A DNA stretch of 64,000 bases, from assembly GCA_004762155.1 (NCBI GenBank), contig SIHP01000012.1, forward strand, positions 62,001-126,000, written 5' to 3'. The notes under the pieces were generated by a model. It was not told the DNA's origin. It saw only the letters and a list, made by a program, of their open reading frames with translations, and searched no databases. The position numbers and the translations under genes are program-made. Shown here piece after piece: positions 27,271 to 36,210 of this stretch. Positions within the stretch are counted from its first letter, which is position 1, and the number at the start of each line of letters is the position of its first letter. Source of the DNA: Flavobacteriaceae bacterium. Its GTDB lineage: Bacteria > Bacteroidota > Bacteroidia > Flavobacteriales > Flavobacteriaceae.

Positions 27271-28320
27271 TTAAAGAATTAACATTGCATCTCCATAAGT
27301 ATAAAACTTATATTTCTCTTTAATTGCTTCTTTGTATGCTTCCATTACAAAATCATAACCTCCAAAAGCAGCAGCCATCATTAATAATGTAGACTTAGGT
27401 GTATGGAAGTTAGTAATCATACAGTTTGCAATACTAAAGTCATAAGGAGGGAAAATAAATTTATTTGTCCACCCTGTATAATCTTTTAAACGTTGGTTAG
27501 AAGAAACTGCTGATTCTACTGTACGCATAACTGTTGTACCTACTGCACAAACTTTACGTTTCGTATTTATAGCATTATTAATTAATTTTGTTGTTTCTTC
27601 TGGAATAATAATTTGTTCCGAATCCATTTTGTGCTTCGATAAATCTTCAACCTCAACAGGATTAAAAGTACCTAAACCAACATGTAATGTTAATTCTGCA
27701 AAATCAACTCCTTTAATTTCTAAACGCTTCATTAAATGCTTAGAAAAGTGTAAACCTGCAGTTGGTGCAGCTACAGCTCCTTCATTTTTCGCATATATTG
27801 TTTGGTAACGTTCTTCATCTTCTGGCTCAACATCTCTTTTAATAAACTTTGGTAAAGGAGTTTGTCCTAATTCTAATAATTTTTTACGAAATTCTTCGTA
27901 AGAACCATCAAATAAGAAACGTAATGTTCTTCCTCTAGAAGTTGTATTGTCTATAACTTCTGCTACTAAACTATCATCTTCTCCAAAAAATAATTTGTTT
28001 CCAATTCTAATTTTACGAGCAGGATCTACTAAAACATCCCACAATCTATTTTCAGCGTTTAATTCACGTAATAAAAATACTTCAATACGTGCACCAGTTT
28101 TTTCTTTATTTCCGAACATACGAGCAGGAAAAACCTTGGTGTTGTTTAACATCATTACATCTCCTTCGTCGAAGTAATTGATTAAATCTTTAAACTTTTT
28201 ATGCTCTATTGTTTGTTCTTTACGATTCAGCACCATTAAACGTGCTTCGTCTCTATGTTCTGATGGATATTCTGCCAATAATTCTTCTGGCAATTCAAAA
28301 TCAAATTGAGATAATTTCAT
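27271..28320 (-). CDS. queA: S-adenosylmethionine:tRNA ribosyltransferase-isomerase QueA
   Basis: 349 residues, full length. It starts [21 protein letters not shown], the standard QueA N terminus. [25 protein letters not shown] and FIFPPYDF are conserved in the family. QueA transfers and rearranges the ribosyl group of SAM onto 7-aminomethyl-7-deazaguanine in tRNA, giving epoxyqueuosine at position 34. It has its own promoter and a terminator, so it is probably a single-gene unit. Confidence 0.96.
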   Translation of the reverse strand: MKLSQFDFELPEELLAEYPSEHRDEARLMVLNRKEQTIEHKKFKDLINYFDEGDVMMLNNTKVFPARMFGNKEKTGARIEVFLLRELNAENRLWDVLVDPARKIRIGNKLFFGEDDSLVAEVIDNTTSRGRTLRFLFDGSYEEFRKKLLELGQTPLPKFIKRDVEPEDEERYQTIYAKNEGAVAAPTAGLHFSKHLMKRLEIKGVDFAELTLHVGLGTFNPVEVEDLSKHKMDSEQIIIPEETTKLINNAINTKRKVCAVGTTVMRTVESAVSSNQRLKDYTGWTNKFIFPPYDFSIANCMITNFHTPKSTLLMMAAAFGGYDFVMEAYKEAIKEKYKFYTYGDAMLIL

Positions 28321-28342
28321 ATAGTTATATAATTAACGACGG

Positions 28343-28374
28343 CAAATATACAATATCGCGATAGGCGTTGTCAA
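28343..28374 (-). promoter_or_regulatory. queA promoter
   Basis: On the minus strand TTG (28372-28374), 21 bases, then TATATTTG (28343-28350) match the flavobacterial consensus. The -7 box lies 22 bases before the queA ATG. Confidence 0.58.
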
Positions 28375-28386
28375 GCGTTTTACTGT

Positions 28387-29616
28387 TTATTTTGTTTCTG
28401 ATTGCTGAATACCAACTTTTTGAAAGTCTTTCCAGAAGTTTCTGTACGATTTTGTAACCACTTCTGCATGTAAAATATTGATCGTAGTTTTTAAACTTAA
28501 AGGCGCAAAAGCCATTGCCATTCTATGATCGTTATAGGTTGCTATGCTTACATTTTCTGTTATTGATGATGCTTTTTGTAAATGTAATGTTTCATTTGTT
28601 ACAGAAATAGTTGCTCCTAATTTAGACAATTCTGCTTTTAAAGCTTCTAAACGATCTGTTTCTTTAATTTTTAACGTATGTAAACCTGATAAATCACAAG
28701 CAATTCCTAAACCAAAACAAGTTACGGCTATAGTTTGTGCAATATCTGGTGCATTTTTTAAATCTAAAACTAACGTCTCAGGATTATGTTCTTTCGTTTT
28801 CGTAAGTGTAATGGTGTTTTCTCCAAAAATAGTTTCAACACCAAAATGCTTATAAATATCTGCTAAACAACTATCGCCTTGTAAACTTTCTTTTTTATAA
28901 ATAGATAGTTCTACAGTTGTATTAACTTCTGACAAAGCAACTAAAGAATAAGGATACGAAGCAGAACTCCAATCGGCTTCCACCATAACATTTTGTTTAT
29001 CTACAGATTTTTTAGCTTCCACTTTTATAACACTTCCGTTAAAACTTGCTTCCACACCAATTTGATGTAGCAAACTTAAGGTCATATTTATATAAGGTAT
29101 AGATGTAATTTTACCTACTAAATTAATTTCTAAACCGTTTGTTAAACTTGGCGCTGTTAACATTAACGAAGAAATATATTGGCTACTCACATTTCCGTTA
29201 ATAGAAACCGAATCTTTTGTTAATTCTTTTCCTACTATTTTAATTGGTGGATATCCATCTTTTTCTAAATACGTAATATCAGCACCTAAATCACGAAGCG
29301 CATCTACCAAAATTTCTATAGGTCGATTATGCATTCTTTCCGAACCTTTTACAATTTTTGTTTTTCCTTTTTGGGCAGAGAAAAAACCAGTTAAAAATCG
29401 CATTGCAGTACCTGCATGACCAATATCTACAGTTTCATCACTAGTTGTTAAGGCATGCTCTAAATGTACAGAATCATCTGAATCTGATAAATTTTTTATA
29501 TTGATTTCAGGAAATATTTGTTGTAAAATTAACAATCTATTCGATTCACTTTTTGAACCTGAAATAGTAATTTTCTCTCCTGATTTTAGTGTGCTTTGTT
29601 GTAATTGTAAATCCAC
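28387..29616 (-). CDS. aroA: 3-phosphoshikimate 1-carboxyvinyltransferase (EPSP synthase)
   Basis: 409 residues, slightly short for the family, as usual in Bacteroidetes. Key segments are ISGSKSESNRLLIL (phosphate-binding), VDIGHAGTAMRFLTGF, SERMHNRPIEILVDALRDLGA, SSQYISSLMLTAP, the LKIKETDRLEALKAEL motif near the C terminus, and YNDHRMAMAFAP. It joins phosphoenolpyruvate to shikimate-3-phosphate in the chorismate pathway. It follows the small membrane-protein gene by one base, in a mazG-like, small protein, aroA operon. Confidence 0.95.
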   Translation of the reverse strand: MDLQLQQSTLKSGEKITISGSKSESNRLLILQQIFPEINIKNLSDSDDSVHLEHALTTSDETVDIGHAGTAMRFLTGFFSAQKGKTKIVKGSERMHNRPIEILVDALRDLGADITYLEKDGYPPIKIVGKELTKDSVSINGNVSSQYISSLMLTAPSLTNGLEINLVGKITSIPYINMTLSLLHQIGVEASFNGSVIKVEAKKSVDKQNVMVEADWSSASYPYSLVALSEVNTTVELSIYKKESLQGDSCLADIYKHFGVETIFGENTITLTKTKEHNPETLVLDLKNAPDIAQTIAVTCFGLGIACDLSGLHTLKIKETDRLEALKAELSKLGATISVTNETLHLQKASSITENVSIATYNDHRMAMAFAPLSLKTTINILHAEVVTKSYRNFWKDFQKVGIQQSETK

Positions 29617-29617
29617 T

Positions 29618-29866
29618 TTATTTGGTGTTTTTATTAGAAGTATAAATTCCGTAAATTAAACTGATGACTATTTTAGACAGCCAAAAACGAATCCATTTTT
29701 TATTAGAGAAATTTGTTTCATAAACAGCATTAAAATCTCCAGAAAAGATATCTTTTCCACTATTAAACACTAAAGAAAATAGTGTTACTATAATTAAAAA
29801 CGGAATGGCTATTTTTAAAACATTTACCCAAAAACCAGGTTCTTTTATTTTTTGAAAAAATGTCAT
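29618..29866 (-). CDS. Small membrane protein of unknown function
   Basis: 82 residues. One clear helix (VLKIAIPFLIIVTLFSLVF, about 16-34) and a second weaker one near the C terminus (KIVISLIYGIY). The start FFQKIKEPGFWVNVLKI looks like an amphipathic N-terminal helix. It is squeezed between the pyrophosphohydrolase gene and aroA with one-base gaps, so it is certainly translated with them. I do not know a function; similar small proteins occur beside aroA in flavobacteria as far as I recall. Confidence 0.7.
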   Translation of the reverse strand: MTFFQKIKEPGFWVNVLKIAIPFLIIVTLFSLVFNSGKDIFSGDFNAVYETNFSNKKWIRFWLSKIVISLIYGIYTSNKNTK

Positions 29867-29867
29867 A

Positions 29868-30194
29868 TTATTTTAATTTCTCGTTATTATGATGTCGATC
29901 ATGATCGCGTTTTGTTTTAATATCTAATTTTTTATCAAAAGCATCTTGTAAATTAATACCTGTTTGATTTGCTAAACATAAAACCACAAACATAACGTCT
30001 GCTAACTCTTCTCCTAAGTCTTTATTTTTATCGCTTTCCTTTTCGCTTTGTTCTCCGTAACGACGTGCTATAATTCGTGCAACTTCACCTACTTCCTCTG
30101 TTAACTGCGCCATATTTGTTAATTCGTTAAAATAACGAACTCCATGATTTTTTATCCAGTTATCAACTTCTAGTTGTGCGTTTTTTATATCCAT
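29868..30194 (-). CDS. MazG-type nucleotide pyrophosphohydrolase
   Basis: 108 residues, the size of a single MazG-like domain. The metal-binding motif is visible as TEEVGEVARI and then DLGEELADVMFVVLCLAN, giving the EExxE and ExxD pattern that holds Mg2+. Such enzymes hydrolyse NTPs or dNTPs to monophosphates and pyrophosphate, often to remove abnormal nucleotides. It is first in the operon with the small membrane protein and aroA. A TATCTTTG -7 box on the minus strand at 30267-30274 probably drives the operon. Confidence 0.86.
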   Translation of the reverse strand: MDIKNAQLEVDNWIKNHGVRYFNELTNMAQLTEEVGEVARIIARRYGEQSEKESDKNKDLGEELADVMFVVLCLANQTGINLQDAFDKKLDIKTKRDHDRHHNNEKLK

Positions 30195-30266
30195 TTATTT
30201 ATGAATTTTTTAAATCCTTCTTTTATATTTTTTATATAAAATGAAGCCTTTTTTTCTTAAAAACCT

Positions 30267-30274
30267 CAAAGATA
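30267..30274 (-). promoter_or_regulatory. -7 box for the pyrophosphohydrolase-aroA operon
   Basis: TATCTTTG on the minus strand fits TAnnTTTG and lies 72 bases before the start codon at 30194. No good -33 TTG was found, so support is partial. Confidence 0.35.
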
Positions 30275-30362
30275 AAGTTTCTAGTTACTAATTAATAGGT
30301 GAAAGCTATAAAATTGTATTGTTTTACTATGTTATACACTCAAAAATTAAAAGATTTAAAAA

Positions 30363-30944
30363 TTAAAGTTCTTTTTTAGATCTACCTTCTTTTAGATTCA
30401 AACAAATAGCTATTTTAAATAATTCTTTAAGGTGTACAAACAACTTTTGGGCTTTTATAGACTTTATAACGGAAGGGAAGAGTTCTTCTATTAAAAGTTG
30501 TTCTTTTTTATATTTGTCTAACAATTTTATATTTCCATGTAGTAAACTAAATTCAACATTAGCTATACGATCGGCTAGTTTAACTATAATTGCTTGTTCG
30601 TTTTCTGCTATTTTAGAAAAAGTAATTCTTTTGTTTTCTAATTTAGTTTTAGTTTCATCTTTATGATTGCTTACTGCTTTTACAATTTGACTAATACTTT
30701 CTCCAAAATGAGTTGATAAATATAAATCACTAATATCAGTATCTTCTATAATATCGTGCAACCATGCACTTGCTATTAATTCATCATCTTTAAAAGTAAA
30801 TCCAAAATGTAATAAAACACTTACTACATTTGTTAAGTGAATTTCATAAGGATAGATACCTTAACGTTGATTTTCATGCTGTTTTAAAGCTAAATCACAT
30901 GCTTTTATAATTATAGATACATAGTATAAATAGTGAGTAGTTTT
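30363..30944 (-). pseudogene. HD-domain (p)ppGpp-hydrolase-like protein (SpoT/MESH1 type), disrupted by a stop codon
   Basis: The minus-strand frame reads ...KACDLALKQHENQR, then a TAA at 30861-30863, then GIYPYEIHLTNVVSVLLHFGF...DELIASAWLHDIIEDT without further interruption to 30363. The order of H (EIHL), HD plus ED (LHDIIEDT) and D (VKLADRIANVE) matches the HD hydrolase of SpoT-like enzymes. The stop falls where homologs have an aromatic residue, so TAT or TAC to TAA is the likely lesion. The downstream piece could start at a TTG (30761) but would then lack its first metal-binding histidine. No good start codon remains upstream. A single base change could still be reversible. Confidence 0.72.
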
Positions 30945-30968
30945 TTATTGAGAATACATCTAAAATTA

Positions 30969-31343
30969 TTAAACCCTCCAAGGCGGATTTTTTCTGTTTT
31001 CTCCAGCTTTAAATAAAATCAATTTATTACCGTCTGGATCTACTACATGTGCCTCTCGCCATAACCATGTTTGATCTTTAGGTAATTGTGTAAATTCAAT
31101 TCCTTTTTCTTGTAAATTTTCTACTAACTCATCTAGATTATCATCTTCAAAATAAACAATAGTTCCGTTTCCTTTTGGCAATTCATCAACCTTATGAATA
31201 GAAAATGTACTATTGCCATCTGGCAACTCAAAACGAACATATCTAGGACTTGCATCTACAATTAAATGCAGGCCTAGTTTTATGTAAAATTTAACTGCCT
31301 TTTCTACATCTAAAGATGGAATTGTTACTTGGTTTAAATTCAT
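30969..31343 (-). CDS. VOC (glyoxalase/bleomycin-resistance) family protein
   Basis: 124 residues, one VOC domain of two beta-alpha-beta3 units. MNLNQVTIPSLDVEKAVKFYIKLG and GTIVYFEDDNLDELVENLQEKG begin the two halves, and REAHVVDPDGNKLILF ends it, as in many dioxygenase/glyoxalase-like proteins. The first-unit metal ligand is not obvious (a Q or T replaces the usual H). The substrate is unknown. The low-complexity repeat region begins just upstream. Confidence 0.8.
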   Translation of the reverse strand: MNLNQVTIPSLDVEKAVKFYIKLGLHLIVDASPRYVRFELPDGNSTFSIHKVDELPKGNGTIVYFEDDNLDELVENLQEKGIEFTQLPKDQTWLWREAHVVDPDGNKLILFKAGENRKNPPWRV

Positions 31344-31358
31344 ATTTTGCTTTTTTAG

Positions 31359-31605
31359 AGGTTTTTGGGAGGTGTAGGATTTGAGGAGTTTTAAGGAGTT
31401 AAGTATTGGAGAAGTTCAAGAAGGTTTTAGTGCATTATTCTTAACCCTTTCTACTAGAATTTAAAAATTCTTAACTTCCTTTTGCACTCCCATAATCCAT
31501 AACTCCTACACTCCTCCTCTTCTTAACTTTTTAAATTCTTAACTCCTACTCTTCTTAACTACCTTTTAACTCCCGCACTTCCTCCTCTTGTTTCACCATG
31601 CGCAT
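31359..31605. repeat. Purine/pyrimidine-biased GGAGTTAAG repeat region, reaching into the MFS gene 3' end
   Basis: The left part is purine-rich (GAGGAGTTTTAAGGAGTTAAG near 31381) and the right part is its pyrimidine-rich counterpart, with CTTAACTCC-like units recurring about every 10-30 bases. The whole is a long imperfect inverted repeat. The last codons of the MFS gene (encoding EEEVRELKGS) lie inside the right arm. No gene is apparent between 31344 and 31554. Confidence 0.55.
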
Positions 31606-32781
31606 CAATAACAAAAGAAAACCTAAACCAACTAGAGCAATAGCTGTCATTATATTCCAGGTAATATCAAATCCAAAATTATCAATTAATTGCATTCCTG
31701 AATTATGACCAAAAATATGCGATGCTGAAAAGGCAATACTATAATACGCCATAAATTCACCTTGTTTTCCTTTTTTAGCTCTACTGATAACAAATGCATT
31801 AGAAAACGGAAAAGCAATCATTTCTCCTATTGTCATTAGCAACATACCAATAACCAAAATACCTGTCCAATTGGTTAAATTTAAAACAAAAAAGCTTAAA
31901 CCAACTAACAACAAACCAAAAAACATTAAAAACTCTTTGGTGTATTTACTTTCTTCTAACCAAGAAATTAAAGGCATTTCTAGGGCAAAAATTATAAAAC
32001 CATTCATTCCCATTAACAAACCAATCTCTAGTTCCGTTAAATGATGTCCATCTTTATAAAATAATGGCACTGTAGAAAAATATTGTAAGAACACAAATCC
32101 GAAGGTGAACATACCTATAAAAAACACCCAAAATGCTTTATCAGAAAAAACAGAAACAGGGTTTTTAACCACAACTGTATCTAATTCTTTTGCTTTTTTA
32201 GGATGTAGAACATTTACCAATAATAATGTTGCTAAAATACACGTAATTCCATCTACCCAAAACAAACCTTTATAACTTAAATACGTAATAATTAAACCAC
32301 CAACTGCTGGACCTGCTGAAAAACCTAAATTTATAGCCAAACGAATTAACGTTACAGAACGTGTTTTATTTTCTGGTTTACTATACGCACTTAATGCTAC
32401 AAACATGGCTGGCCTAAAAATATCTGCAACTAGCATTACAACAAAAATACCTACACAAAAACCTATGAATGAGGTTACAAATTGCAATGCTATAAATGAC
32501 AAACCAGTTAAAAACAAACTAATTTTCATCACTTTAAAAGAACCTACTTTATCTGTTAATTTACCTCCAATCCAAGAACCCGCTACTGATCCTAAACCAA
32601 AACATGTCATAATCCAACCAACGTCTTTTAATGTAAAATTTAAACTCTTGGTAAGATATAATGATAAAAACGGAATTACCATTGTACCTGCTCTGTTAAT
32701 TAATGTGATGAGTGCCAACCACCAAACTTCTTTTGACAAACCCCGAAATGTATTGAGGTAGTTTTTGTACAGCTTTTTCAT
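31555..32781 (-). CDS. Major facilitator superfamily transporter
   Basis: 408 residues with about 12 helices in two six-helix halves. The MFS signature after helix 2 is GSWIGGKLTDKVGSFKVM. The N-terminal half has LAINLGFSAGPAVGGL, typical of drug-efflux-like DHA1 members. The substrate cannot be told. The leader on the minus strand has two tandem hairpins (32808-32829 and 32839-32866), so expression may be controlled by attenuation. The last residues EEEVRELKGS are encoded in an intergenic repeat that has overrun the gene end. Confidence 0.83.
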   Translation of the reverse strand: MKKLYKNYLNTFRGLSKEVWWLALITLINRAGTMVIPFLSLYLTKSLNFTLKDVGWIMTCFGLGSVAGSWIGGKLTDKVGSFKVMKISLFLTGLSFIALQFVTSFIGFCVGIFVVMLVADIFRPAMFVALSAYSKPENKTRSVTLIRLAINLGFSAGPAVGGLIITYLSYKGLFWVDGITCILATLLLVNVLHPKKAKELDTVVVKNPVSVFSDKAFWVFFIGMFTFGFVFLQYFSTVPLFYKDGHHLTELEIGLLMGMNGFIIFALEMPLISWLEESKYTKEFLMFFGLLLVGLSFFVLNLTNWTGILVIGMLLMTIGEMIAFPFSNAFVISRAKKGKQGEFMAYYSIAFSASHIFGHNSGMQLIDNFGFDITWNIMTAIALVGLGFLLLLMRMVKQEEEVRELKGS

Positions 32782-32807
32782 TTTTTTATTTATTTGATTA
32801 GTGAAAA

Positions 32808-32866
32808 ACTATTTCTTTTAGGAAATAGTGTAAAAGCAAAAAGTCCGACTTTACAGTCGGACTTTT
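32808..32866 (-). promoter_or_regulatory. Tandem hairpins in the MFS leader, candidate attenuator
   Basis: Reading the minus strand, a terminator-like hairpin comes first (AAAAGTCCGACT / AGTCGGACTTTT, 12-base stem, loop of four, T-rich tail; 32839-32866). A second perfect 8-base stem follows (ACTATTTC / GAAATAGT; 32808-32829), then the MFS ATG at 32781. No gene lies upstream on this strand that would need the terminator. A 9-residue reading frame (32891-32920, minus) precedes it. The 313-base gap 32782-33094 otherwise holds only the promoter of the next gene. Confidence 0.5.
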
Positions 32867-33038
32867 TTAAATTGCTTAAATTTTATATTTCTATAACATT
32901 CTACAATACAAGTCCAACATACACGATGATTTCTTCACCGATAATATCCACTTATATGTACAAATGTTTTGCATCTCTTTTTTTAATTCTACACAAACAT
33001 ATATAAAATTTATTTAAAAAGTCTTTTTTTGTTTATTT

Positions 33039-33069
33039 TTTGTCGCTAAAAATGAAAGAATTAACTTTG
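33039..33069 (+). promoter_or_regulatory. Promoter of the DUF4252 lipoprotein gene
   Basis: TTTG (33039-33042), 19 bases, then TAACTTTG (33062-33069) is an exact match to the Bacteroidetes promoter consensus. It lies 25 bases before the ATG at 33095. Confidence 0.7.
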
Positions 33070-33094
33070 AGTTCATCTTAAAAAAAGAAAAATA

Positions 33095-33646
33095 ATGAAA
33101 AAAAACGTTCTTTTAATCTTTGCAACTATCCTGCTAATTTCTTGTGGTAGCACCAAAACTTTTCAATCTTTTTTTAACGATCATAAAAACGATGTTGGCG
33201 TAACAGCTTTTCAAGTCCCTAATTTTATGAAGTCTTTATTGAGTTCTATTTCTCCAGAAATGGGTGGGCTTTTTAATAACGTAAAAGATTTTAAATTCTT
33301 AACCTTTAACGAAATTTCAGCAACAAAAAAAGCACAACTTATTCAGCAAATGAATTTAGTTACCAATACTAGATATACTGATGTTTTGCGCAAAAACACT
33401 TCAGAAAAAACAAAAATAGTATCAGTTATAGAAGATGGAGATATTGTAAAAGAAGCTATTATATTTAATAGTACTTTAGCTAAATCGTCTGTTTTTTACT
33501 TAAAAGGAAACTTTGATCCGAATACGTTGAAAAATATTTCTGAAACAAATCAGTTTGAAAATTTGTCTAGTAAATTACTTCAGAATAATTTTACACCAAC
33601 CAATACTGGTTTTAATCCTAATACTGGTTTTAATCCAAATAATTAA
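33095..33646 (+). CDS. DUF4252 domain lipoprotein
   Basis: 183 residues. Lipobox LLISC with the cysteine near residue 17. The core (FFNDHKNDVGVTAFQVPNFM, then FKFLTFNE and SVIEDGDIVKEAIIF) is the DUF4252 pattern found in Bacteroidetes. The C terminus is a tandem repeat, NTGFNP twice, encoded by two 18-base units at 33602-33637 that differ by one base. It is followed one base later by the DUF1684 lipoprotein gene, so the two form an operon. Function is unknown. Confidence 0.75.
   Translation: MKKNVLLIFATILLISCGSTKTFQSFFNDHKNDVGVTAFQVPNFMKSLLSSISPEMGGLFNNVKDFKFLTFNEISATKKAQLIQQMNLVTNTRYTDVLRKNTSEKTKIVSVIEDGDIVKEAIIFNSTLAKSSVFYLKGNFDPNTLKNISETNQFENLSSKLLQNNFTPTNTGFNPNTGFNPNN
33602..33637 (+). 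repeat. Two 18-base tandem repeats in the DUF4252 gene
   Basis: AATACTGGTTTTAATCCT and AATACTGGTTTTAATCCA follow each other directly, encoding NTGFNP repeats at the C terminus. Confidence 0.8.
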
Positions 33647-33647
33647 C

Positions 33648-34253
33648 ATGAAATATATTTTACCTTTAGTATTTGTTTTTTTATTATTCTCTTGTAATGC
33701 TCAAGAAAAAAGATCGTTAACGGGTAAATCTGCTTTTCAAAAAGAAATGAATGCCGATTTTAAAGACGTAACAAAATCTCCTTTAACTAAAAAAGGATTG
33801 CGAAAATTTAAAGGATTAGATTTTTTTCCGATAGATGAAAAATTCAAAGTTGTAGCTACCTTAACAAAAACACCAGATGCGCCTGTTTTTAATTTTCCTA
33901 CAACTACCAAAAGAATTGCCGTTTATAAAAAATATGGTGAGGTTTCTTTTACTATTGATGGAAAAGATTTAAAGCTTGATATTTATAAAAGTGAAAACCC
34001 TAATCCAAAATATAAAGACAATTTGTTCTTACCTTTTTTAGACAAAACAAATGGAAAAACTTCTTATGGTGGAGGTCGTTTTGTTGATGTTTTAACTACA
34101 GAAGAACAAGAAAACGGAACAATTACAATTGATTTTAATAAAGCTTATAATCCGTATTGTGCATACAGCGACAGATATTCTTGCCCAATAACCCCAAGAA
34201 ATAACTTTGTAGATATTGCTATTGAAGCTGGTGTTATGAAATATGAAAAGTAA
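33648..34253 (+). CDS. DUF1684 domain lipoprotein
   Basis: 201 residues from the ATG at 33648. The frame is open further upstream inside the previous gene, but the signal sequence MKYILPLVFVFLLFSC begins here. The lipobox is LLFSC. The DUF1684 core has LKKGLRKFKGLDFFPID-like, then KYGEVSFTIDG, FLPFLDKTNGKTSYGGGRFVD and FNKAYNPYCAYSDRYSCPITP. The conserved asparagine, tyrosine and cysteines at the end are family hallmarks. No biochemical role is known to me. It forms an operon with the DUF4252 gene and ends with a terminator. Confidence 0.82.
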   Translation: MKYILPLVFVFLLFSCNAQEKRSLTGKSAFQKEMNADFKDVTKSPLTKKGLRKFKGLDFFPIDEKFKVVATLTKTPDAPVFNFPTTTKRIAVYKKYGEVSFTIDGKDLKLDIYKSENPNPKYKDNLFLPFLDKTNGKTSYGGGRFVDVLTTEEQENGTITIDFNKAYNPYCAYSDRYSCPITPRNNFVDIAIEAGVMKYEK

Positions 34254-34308
34254 TAAGCGTATTCCATATCAAGTCTTATTTAAAGAAAAACTACATCCAT
34301 AAAATATT

Positions 34309-34339
34309 AATCACTATTTTTAACAATAGTGATTTTTTT
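34309..34339 (+). terminator. Intrinsic terminator after the DUF1684 gene
   Basis: A 10-base perfect stem (AATCACTATT / AATAGTGATT) with a 6-base loop and a run of Ts. Confidence 0.8.
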
Positions 34340-34396
34340 ATATCAAATATTACAGCCATATTTTAATTACACTAAAACTAGTTTAAAACTACAGTT

Positions 34397-35980
34397 ATGA
34401 AAAAAAAAGTATGTATTTGGGGTGGCGGATGGTCTGGATTAACTGCTGCTTTAGAACTTAGTGAATCTAATAAATGTGAAATTCATATTTACGAAGCGAG
34501 TAATACACTTGGTGGAAAAATTTTAGGTTCTGTAAATGAAGAGAAAATTTCTACACATGCTATTCGATTAATTTCAGAATATTATCCTGCTTTTGCAGAT
34601 GTTTGTAGTAGAATTCCTACAGAAAAAAACAAAACACTTTTAGACAGATGGTCTCCTGTTGAATTCTTTAATTTTTATTCATCAGAAAAAAACAAAAAAC
34701 ATTTAATCAATAGAAAAATAGATAAGAGTTTCTCAGGAAATTTTCAATTATTAAAAGCTGCTTTATTGACTTTTGAATTACGTTTTTACGATATCTACTT
34801 GGTTTACCTGGCTATTAAAAAATTCAGAGAACTTAACGAAAATAAAATCCAGCAACTGGAAGAAGAAAAACTTACTGTAGAAACATATTTAAAAGCGTAT
34901 AAATTATCTAAAAAAGCAAAAGATTTTTTATTTACATATTTGGGTATTACGGTAGCTGCAAGACCAACTTCTACAGCAACTATGAGCTTAGATTTAATGT
35001 CTAAAATGTTTGTTGGCGTTTACAGATCTCATCATCTTACAAAAAACACGTATAAAAATCATAAAAGTTGGGTAATTGACGGACCTTTAGGGGATCGTTT
35101 ATTACCTCCTTTTTTAGAAGAATTAAAAAAAAGAGGCGTGTATTTTCATACCAATACAACAGTAACTTCTTTTGATGTTTCAAACAAAGATAACCCGATT
35201 GCTCTAACGAATACTAATGAAAAAATTATTGCAGATGCACATATTTTAGCGCTAAATAATAAAGTAATTGAACAATTAGGTTTTGGTAGAAAAAATATGC
35301 CTTTACAAAACGAATGGTCCATTGGTGGTATTCTTCCTTTAAAACATATTCCAAAAGCACTTCAACAAACGAACTACAAAACTGTAACTGCCGTTATGGA
35401 TTCTAATTGGGCTATTGTTTATGTTATTTGGGCAAAAAATAATAAAGGCGGATTTTGGAGCAATGACATCAATTTTCCAGAAGAAACAAATTATTTTTTA
35501 GAAATTGTTACTAGCCGATTAGACTACAAAGGGATTAATAATAAAACATTTTTTGAATGTAATTCTGAAGAAGCTTCTTCTGAAATATTAAAACAGATTG
35601 GTGTTGATGATCATTTAATTTCTGATTTAACTTCAAAATTTATTTTTAGCGATTGCTTGTCTTATACCAATGAAACAAAAAAGGATAAATTCTCTTTATA
35701 CAGTAAAACAAATTCAGATGGTTTTTCTTGGAAACTATATGCACCTATTTACACTTCTTCACCAGAAACACTGCCTTTAACTATTAACACCAACATTCCT
35801 AATGTTTTTTTATGTGGTGAAGCAGTTGCAAGTTCTTATCCGTATATAAAAACACCTACTTTAGAACTTACCAGTGAAACTGCAAAAGAAGCAGTTCAAA
35901 TGATTTTCAATTATTTAAAAATTAATCAAAAAGTAAATCAAGAGTATCCTGAACGATTTTTAAAAAGACAGAAAATGTAG
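34397..35980 (+). CDS. FAD-dependent amine-oxidase-fold oxidoreductase (phytoene-desaturase/hydroxysqualene-dehydroxylase-like)
   Basis: 527 residues. The N-terminal dinucleotide motif is CIWGGGWSGLTAALELSE with a downstream acidic residue and ASNTLGGKI. Near the C terminus, NVFLCGEAVASSYPYIKTPTLE is the FAD-contact region of this superfamily. Residues around 100-220 (helical, RFYDIYLVYLAIKKF) would form the substrate domain. Relatives act on isoprenoids (phytoene, hydroxysqualene), but no carotenoid or hopanoid gene is nearby, so the substrate is open. It is a single gene. Confidence 0.72.
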   Translation: MKKKVCIWGGGWSGLTAALELSESNKCEIHIYEASNTLGGKILGSVNEEKISTHAIRLISEYYPAFADVCSRIPTEKNKTLLDRWSPVEFFNFYSSEKNKKHLINRKIDKSFSGNFQLLKAALLTFELRFYDIYLVYLAIKKFRELNENKIQQLEEEKLTVETYLKAYKLSKKAKDFLFTYLGITVAARPTSTATMSLDLMSKMFVGVYRSHHLTKNTYKNHKSWVIDGPLGDRLLPPFLEELKKRGVYFHTNTTVTSFDVSNKDNPIALTNTNEKIIADAHILALNNKVIEQLGFGRKNMPLQNEWSIGGILPLKHIPKALQQTNYKTVTAVMDSNWAIVYVIWAKNNKGGFWSNDINFPEETNYFLEIVTSRLDYKGINNKTFFECNSEEASSEILKQIGVDDHLISDLTSKFIFSDCLSYTNETKKDKFSLYSKTNSDGFSWKLYAPIYTSSPETLPLTINTNIPNVFLCGEAVASSYPYIKTPTLELTSETAKEAVQMIFNYLKINQKVNQEYPERFLKRQKM

Positions 35981-36210
35981 TTTATAATTCCTTCTTGTTT
36001 TAAAAACACACCTTAACAAAACTTAAACTCATTGTTATTGTTTCCTTATTTTTTTACTTTTCTCATAATCACAAAAACAATCAAAATAACTAAAAACCAA
36101 TTATTTAACCCATTTCATTTCTAACTAAAATTAATTGTTTATTAATATAAGCATTGCTTTATAGTTATACTATAAAATTAGTTTTATAAAAACTATTAAA
36201 TTTTATTAAA

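Noticed and set aside
32794-33006. 70-codon plus-strand frame
   Set aside because: It spans the attenuator hairpins and the AT-rich leader, and lacks any domain or ribosome-binding context.
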